A DNA stretch of 25,695 bases from Bacteroidales bacterium. GTDB lineage: Bacteria > Bacteroidota > Bacteroidia > Bacteroidales > UBA7960. Of this stretch, positions 23,928-25,695 are shown piece by piece (position 1 is the stretch's first letter; each line of letters opens with the position of its first letter). The stretch is taken from assembly GCA_003557965.1 (NCBI GenBank), contig PWND01000235.1, positions 1 through 25,695 of the forward strand. The letters run 5' to 3'. Position numbers and translations under genes: made by a program. The notes below the pieces were generated by a model. That model was not told the DNA's origin. It saw only the letters and a program-made list of their open reading frames with translations, and made no database searches.

Positions 23928-25640
23928 ATGTATATCATAAAGAAACTTACTAAAGCCCTGCCATTGCTGGTTATTGCAATTTTAGTTTTTGCAAATAACA
24001 CTGCTCGCTCAAATTCTCTGGACTCCCTGATTCAGGTGCGTCAAAATCTTGTGGAAGAGTATAATGAACTGATTTCTACCCCCAGGACATCAACTGCCAC
24101 AGACCGGAAGGTTTTTGAAAAGCAAAGGCGTATAATAGCCATTGATAATTTTATTATTAATGACCAGTTTATTTCAATCGTAAAAGATAATGAAGGAATT
24201 AAAGCCCAATTTACGGAACTGGAAGATGATTATGATAATCTGATGCTTTTCTTTTATATTGCAGCCGGCTGTGCTGCATTATTGCTGATATTGTTGATTA
24301 TATTTTTGGGGCTTTTATCGTCTGCAAAAAAGAAAACTCATCCATTAAAGAACCAAATTGAAGAGATGCTGCTGTTAACTGATTCATATAAAAATGATAT
24401 TTTGCAACTATCGGAAGACCTGGAGATGTATAAAAGAAGAGCCAGAGAAGCAGAAGAAGAGAGAAGTAACCTGCAAACACAGGTTGATGACTTCGATAGG
24501 CGAGGTGCATCCAGCCATATTGAATTAATAAGATTAAAAAGTGAAAATAGTAGTTTGAAGGAAAAAATATCAGAGCTTGAAAGTAATACTATTGTTGATA
24601 GTAGCCAGGATTTAGTTTCATCAAAAGAAGAAAAAATTGCAGATCTAGAAAAAGCATTGGCAGAAAAAGAAAATGATATTAGTTCTTTAAAAGATGAAGT
24701 GGAAAACGCTAAAGGCATTGCCAGTGTTCTTGAAGATGAAAATAAAAAAATGCAGGAGCTGGAAATTGCTTTAAAAAATGAACTGGAGGATTTGCAAAAA
24801 GAATACATCCACTTGAAAAGCTTAAATGCTGATGAAGAAGCAGCGGAGGAAATTGATGATAACATAAAGCCTCAATTAAGTGAAATGGAGCAGGAAATAA
24901 GAAATTTAAAAGAAGAGAACCTTTCTTTAAAGGAAATGCTTAAAGCTGCTGAGCAAGTGCAGGAAGATGTTGCAGCAGAATCCCAAAATGAAAACGTTAA
25001 TCAGTTGGATGAAAAACAAGATGACACCCCTGGTGAACTAACTTCAGTTATTCAACAACAAGCTGATGAAATTATGAAGTATCAAGGGCAGATAGAAAAT
25101 CTTAATGAAAAGAATAATAGCCTCGAATGGGATAACAATATCATGAAGGAAGAGCTGGCCAAGCTAAAAGCAAAAATTGAAAACTTGCCTAAAGAAGAGC
25201 CTGAAGCGAAACCCATAAAAACTCAAAGTGATGAAAGCAATGTTAACATGGAAGTAGAAAACCTGCTGCAACAAAACATGGAGCTTCAAAATGAACTAAA
25301 TGAATTCAAAAAACTACTGGATGAGGAATTAGAAAACAGGGAAATTTTAATAAAAGAGTTTAAAGAAATGGAAAGTTTTTATCGTGCTGGTATACAAGAA
25401 GATGTTGAAACCTACATGGAGAAAGTACAAAAGGATAAAGGTGAAGTTAATGACAGCAGTGATAAAATAAGTATGGAAGATTATAACAACCTGAAAATGA
25501 AAAATGAAGAATTGCAAGGGAGAATAGAATCTTTTGATGAAATGTTTAAAAATGAAGAACAGGCAAGGATTGACCTTGAAAATGAATTAAAAGAATTACT
25601 GGAAAAGTTCGATATGCCTGGTGATGAACCCTTAAGATAA
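23928..25640 (+). CDS. Membrane-anchored long coiled-coil protein of unknown function
   Basis: A 570-residue protein that I cannot assign to a named family. It has a signal sequence (about 1-28, ending ARS), a periplasmic stretch of about 75 residues (30-104), one membrane helix (about 106-130, FFYIAAGCAALLLILLIIFLG) followed by a Lys-rich stop (SAKKKTHP), then about 430 cytoplasmic residues that are almost entirely heptad-type coiled coil rich in Glu, Lys and Leu, with Ser/Gln/Asp-rich breaks near 340-370 and 420-435. No catalytic domain is visible. The acidic tail ends PGDEPL. Such proteins may act as scaffolds or spacers at the inner membrane (inference). It shares the signal-periplasm-helix-coiled-coil topology with the two SpoIIE sensors in this window but lacks a phosphatase domain. 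Confidence 0.8.
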   Translation: MYIIKKLTKALPLLVIAILVFANNTARSNSLDSLIQVRQNLVEEYNELISTPRTSTATDRKVFEKQRRIIAIDNFIINDQFISIVKDNEGIKAQFTELEDDYDNLMLFFYIAAGCAALLLILLIIFLGLLSSAKKKTHPLKNQIEEMLLLTDSYKNDILQLSEDLEMYKRRAREAEEERSNLQTQVDDFDRRGASSHIELIRLKSENSSLKEKISELESNTIVDSSQDLVSSKEEKIADLEKALAEKENDISSLKDEVENAKGIASVLEDENKKMQELEIALKNELEDLQKEYIHLKSLNADEEAAEEIDDNIKPQLSEMEQEIRNLKEENLSLKEMLKAAEQVQEDVAAESQNENVNQLDEKQDDTPGELTSVIQQQADEIMKYQGQIENLNEKNNSLEWDNNIMKEELAKLKAKIENLPKEEPEAKPIKTQSDESNVNMEVENLLQQNMELQNELNEFKKLLDEELENREILIKEFKEMESFYRAGIQEDVETYMEKVQKDKGEVNDSSDKISMEDYNNLKMKNEELQGRIESFDEMFKNEEQARIDLENELKELLEKFDMPGDEPLR

Positions 25641-25675
25641 TAAAGAGTATCTTTAATAAAAATAATTTACATAAT

Positions 25676-25695
25676 ATGGAAGAATTTGAAAACAA
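25676..25695 (+). CDS. Start of a further gene (3' partial)
   Basis: An ATG at 25676 opens a frame (MEEFEN) that runs off the right edge, 35 bases after the stop of the coiled-coil gene and in the same direction, so it may be the next gene of the operon. Only six codons are visible, so neither the product nor the start is certain. Confidence 0.35.

Noticed and set aside
24338..24865. 175-codon Ser-rich minus-strand ORF inside the coiled-coil gene
   Set aside because: The Ser/Phe-rich composition is the usual antisense reading of a Glu/Lys-rich coiled coil; it has no start context.

Overview
The window (about 25.7 kb, AT-rich) comes from the chromosome of a member of the Bacteroidota, probably a free-living or marine-type Bacteroidia or Cytophagia-like organism; the order cannot be fixed from sequence alone. 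The evidence is a type IX secretion (T9SS) C-terminal domain, lipoproteins with a CxKDD surface-export signal, a Porin_10-type porin, TPR-SpoIIE and YfiR-SpoIIE sensor phosphatases, weak Shine-Dalgarno signals, and TAnnTTTG promoter -7 boxes, two of them with a TTG/TTTG box 19-20 bases upstream.

Layout. Positions 3-401: the C-terminal receiver domain of a hybrid histidine kinase cut by the window edge. 435-5046 (minus strand): a nitronate monooxygenase-family flavoprotein, a membrane-anchored LytTR regulator and a periplasmic TPR sensor joined to a cytoplasmic SpoIIE phosphatase. 5047-5500: a structured leader or candidate small RNA on the minus strand, then tRNA-Leu(GAG). 5501-10486: a SNF2-family helicase converging on gyrB. 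10652-16155: a cobalamin-acquisition locus. 16291-20370: a Porin_10 protein converging on an M13 zinc metallopeptidase lipoprotein. 20707-23573: a DUF454 membrane protein, a YfiR-SpoIIE sensor phosphatase and a small Cys-rich lipoprotein. 23928-25640: a membrane-anchored long coiled-coil protein, followed by the first codons of another gene at the edge.

The most coherent system is the B12 locus: a cobalamin riboswitch, a BtuB-type TonB-dependent receptor, a DUF4465 (BtuH-like) surface lipoprotein, a duplicated 137-bp non-coding module, a T9SS-sorted secreted protein and a BtuG-like beta-propeller surface lipoprotein. The layout suggests outer-surface proteins capture cobalamin and pass it to BtuB, with a T9SS-exported protein as an extra, less familiar partner. 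The inner-membrane BtuCDF transporter is not in the window.

The second theme is signalling by SpoIIE phosphatases: two unlinked proteins with different periplasmic sensors (TPR and YfiR) but nearly the same membrane-coiled-coil-SpoIIE output. No partner switch (STAS or anti-sigma kinase) lies here. The most unexplained non-coding features are the 137-bp tandem module inside the B12 locus, the 12-bp GC-rich inverted repeat with T-rich tail before the TPR-SpoIIE gene, and three palindromes packed into about 100 bases before the LytTR gene.
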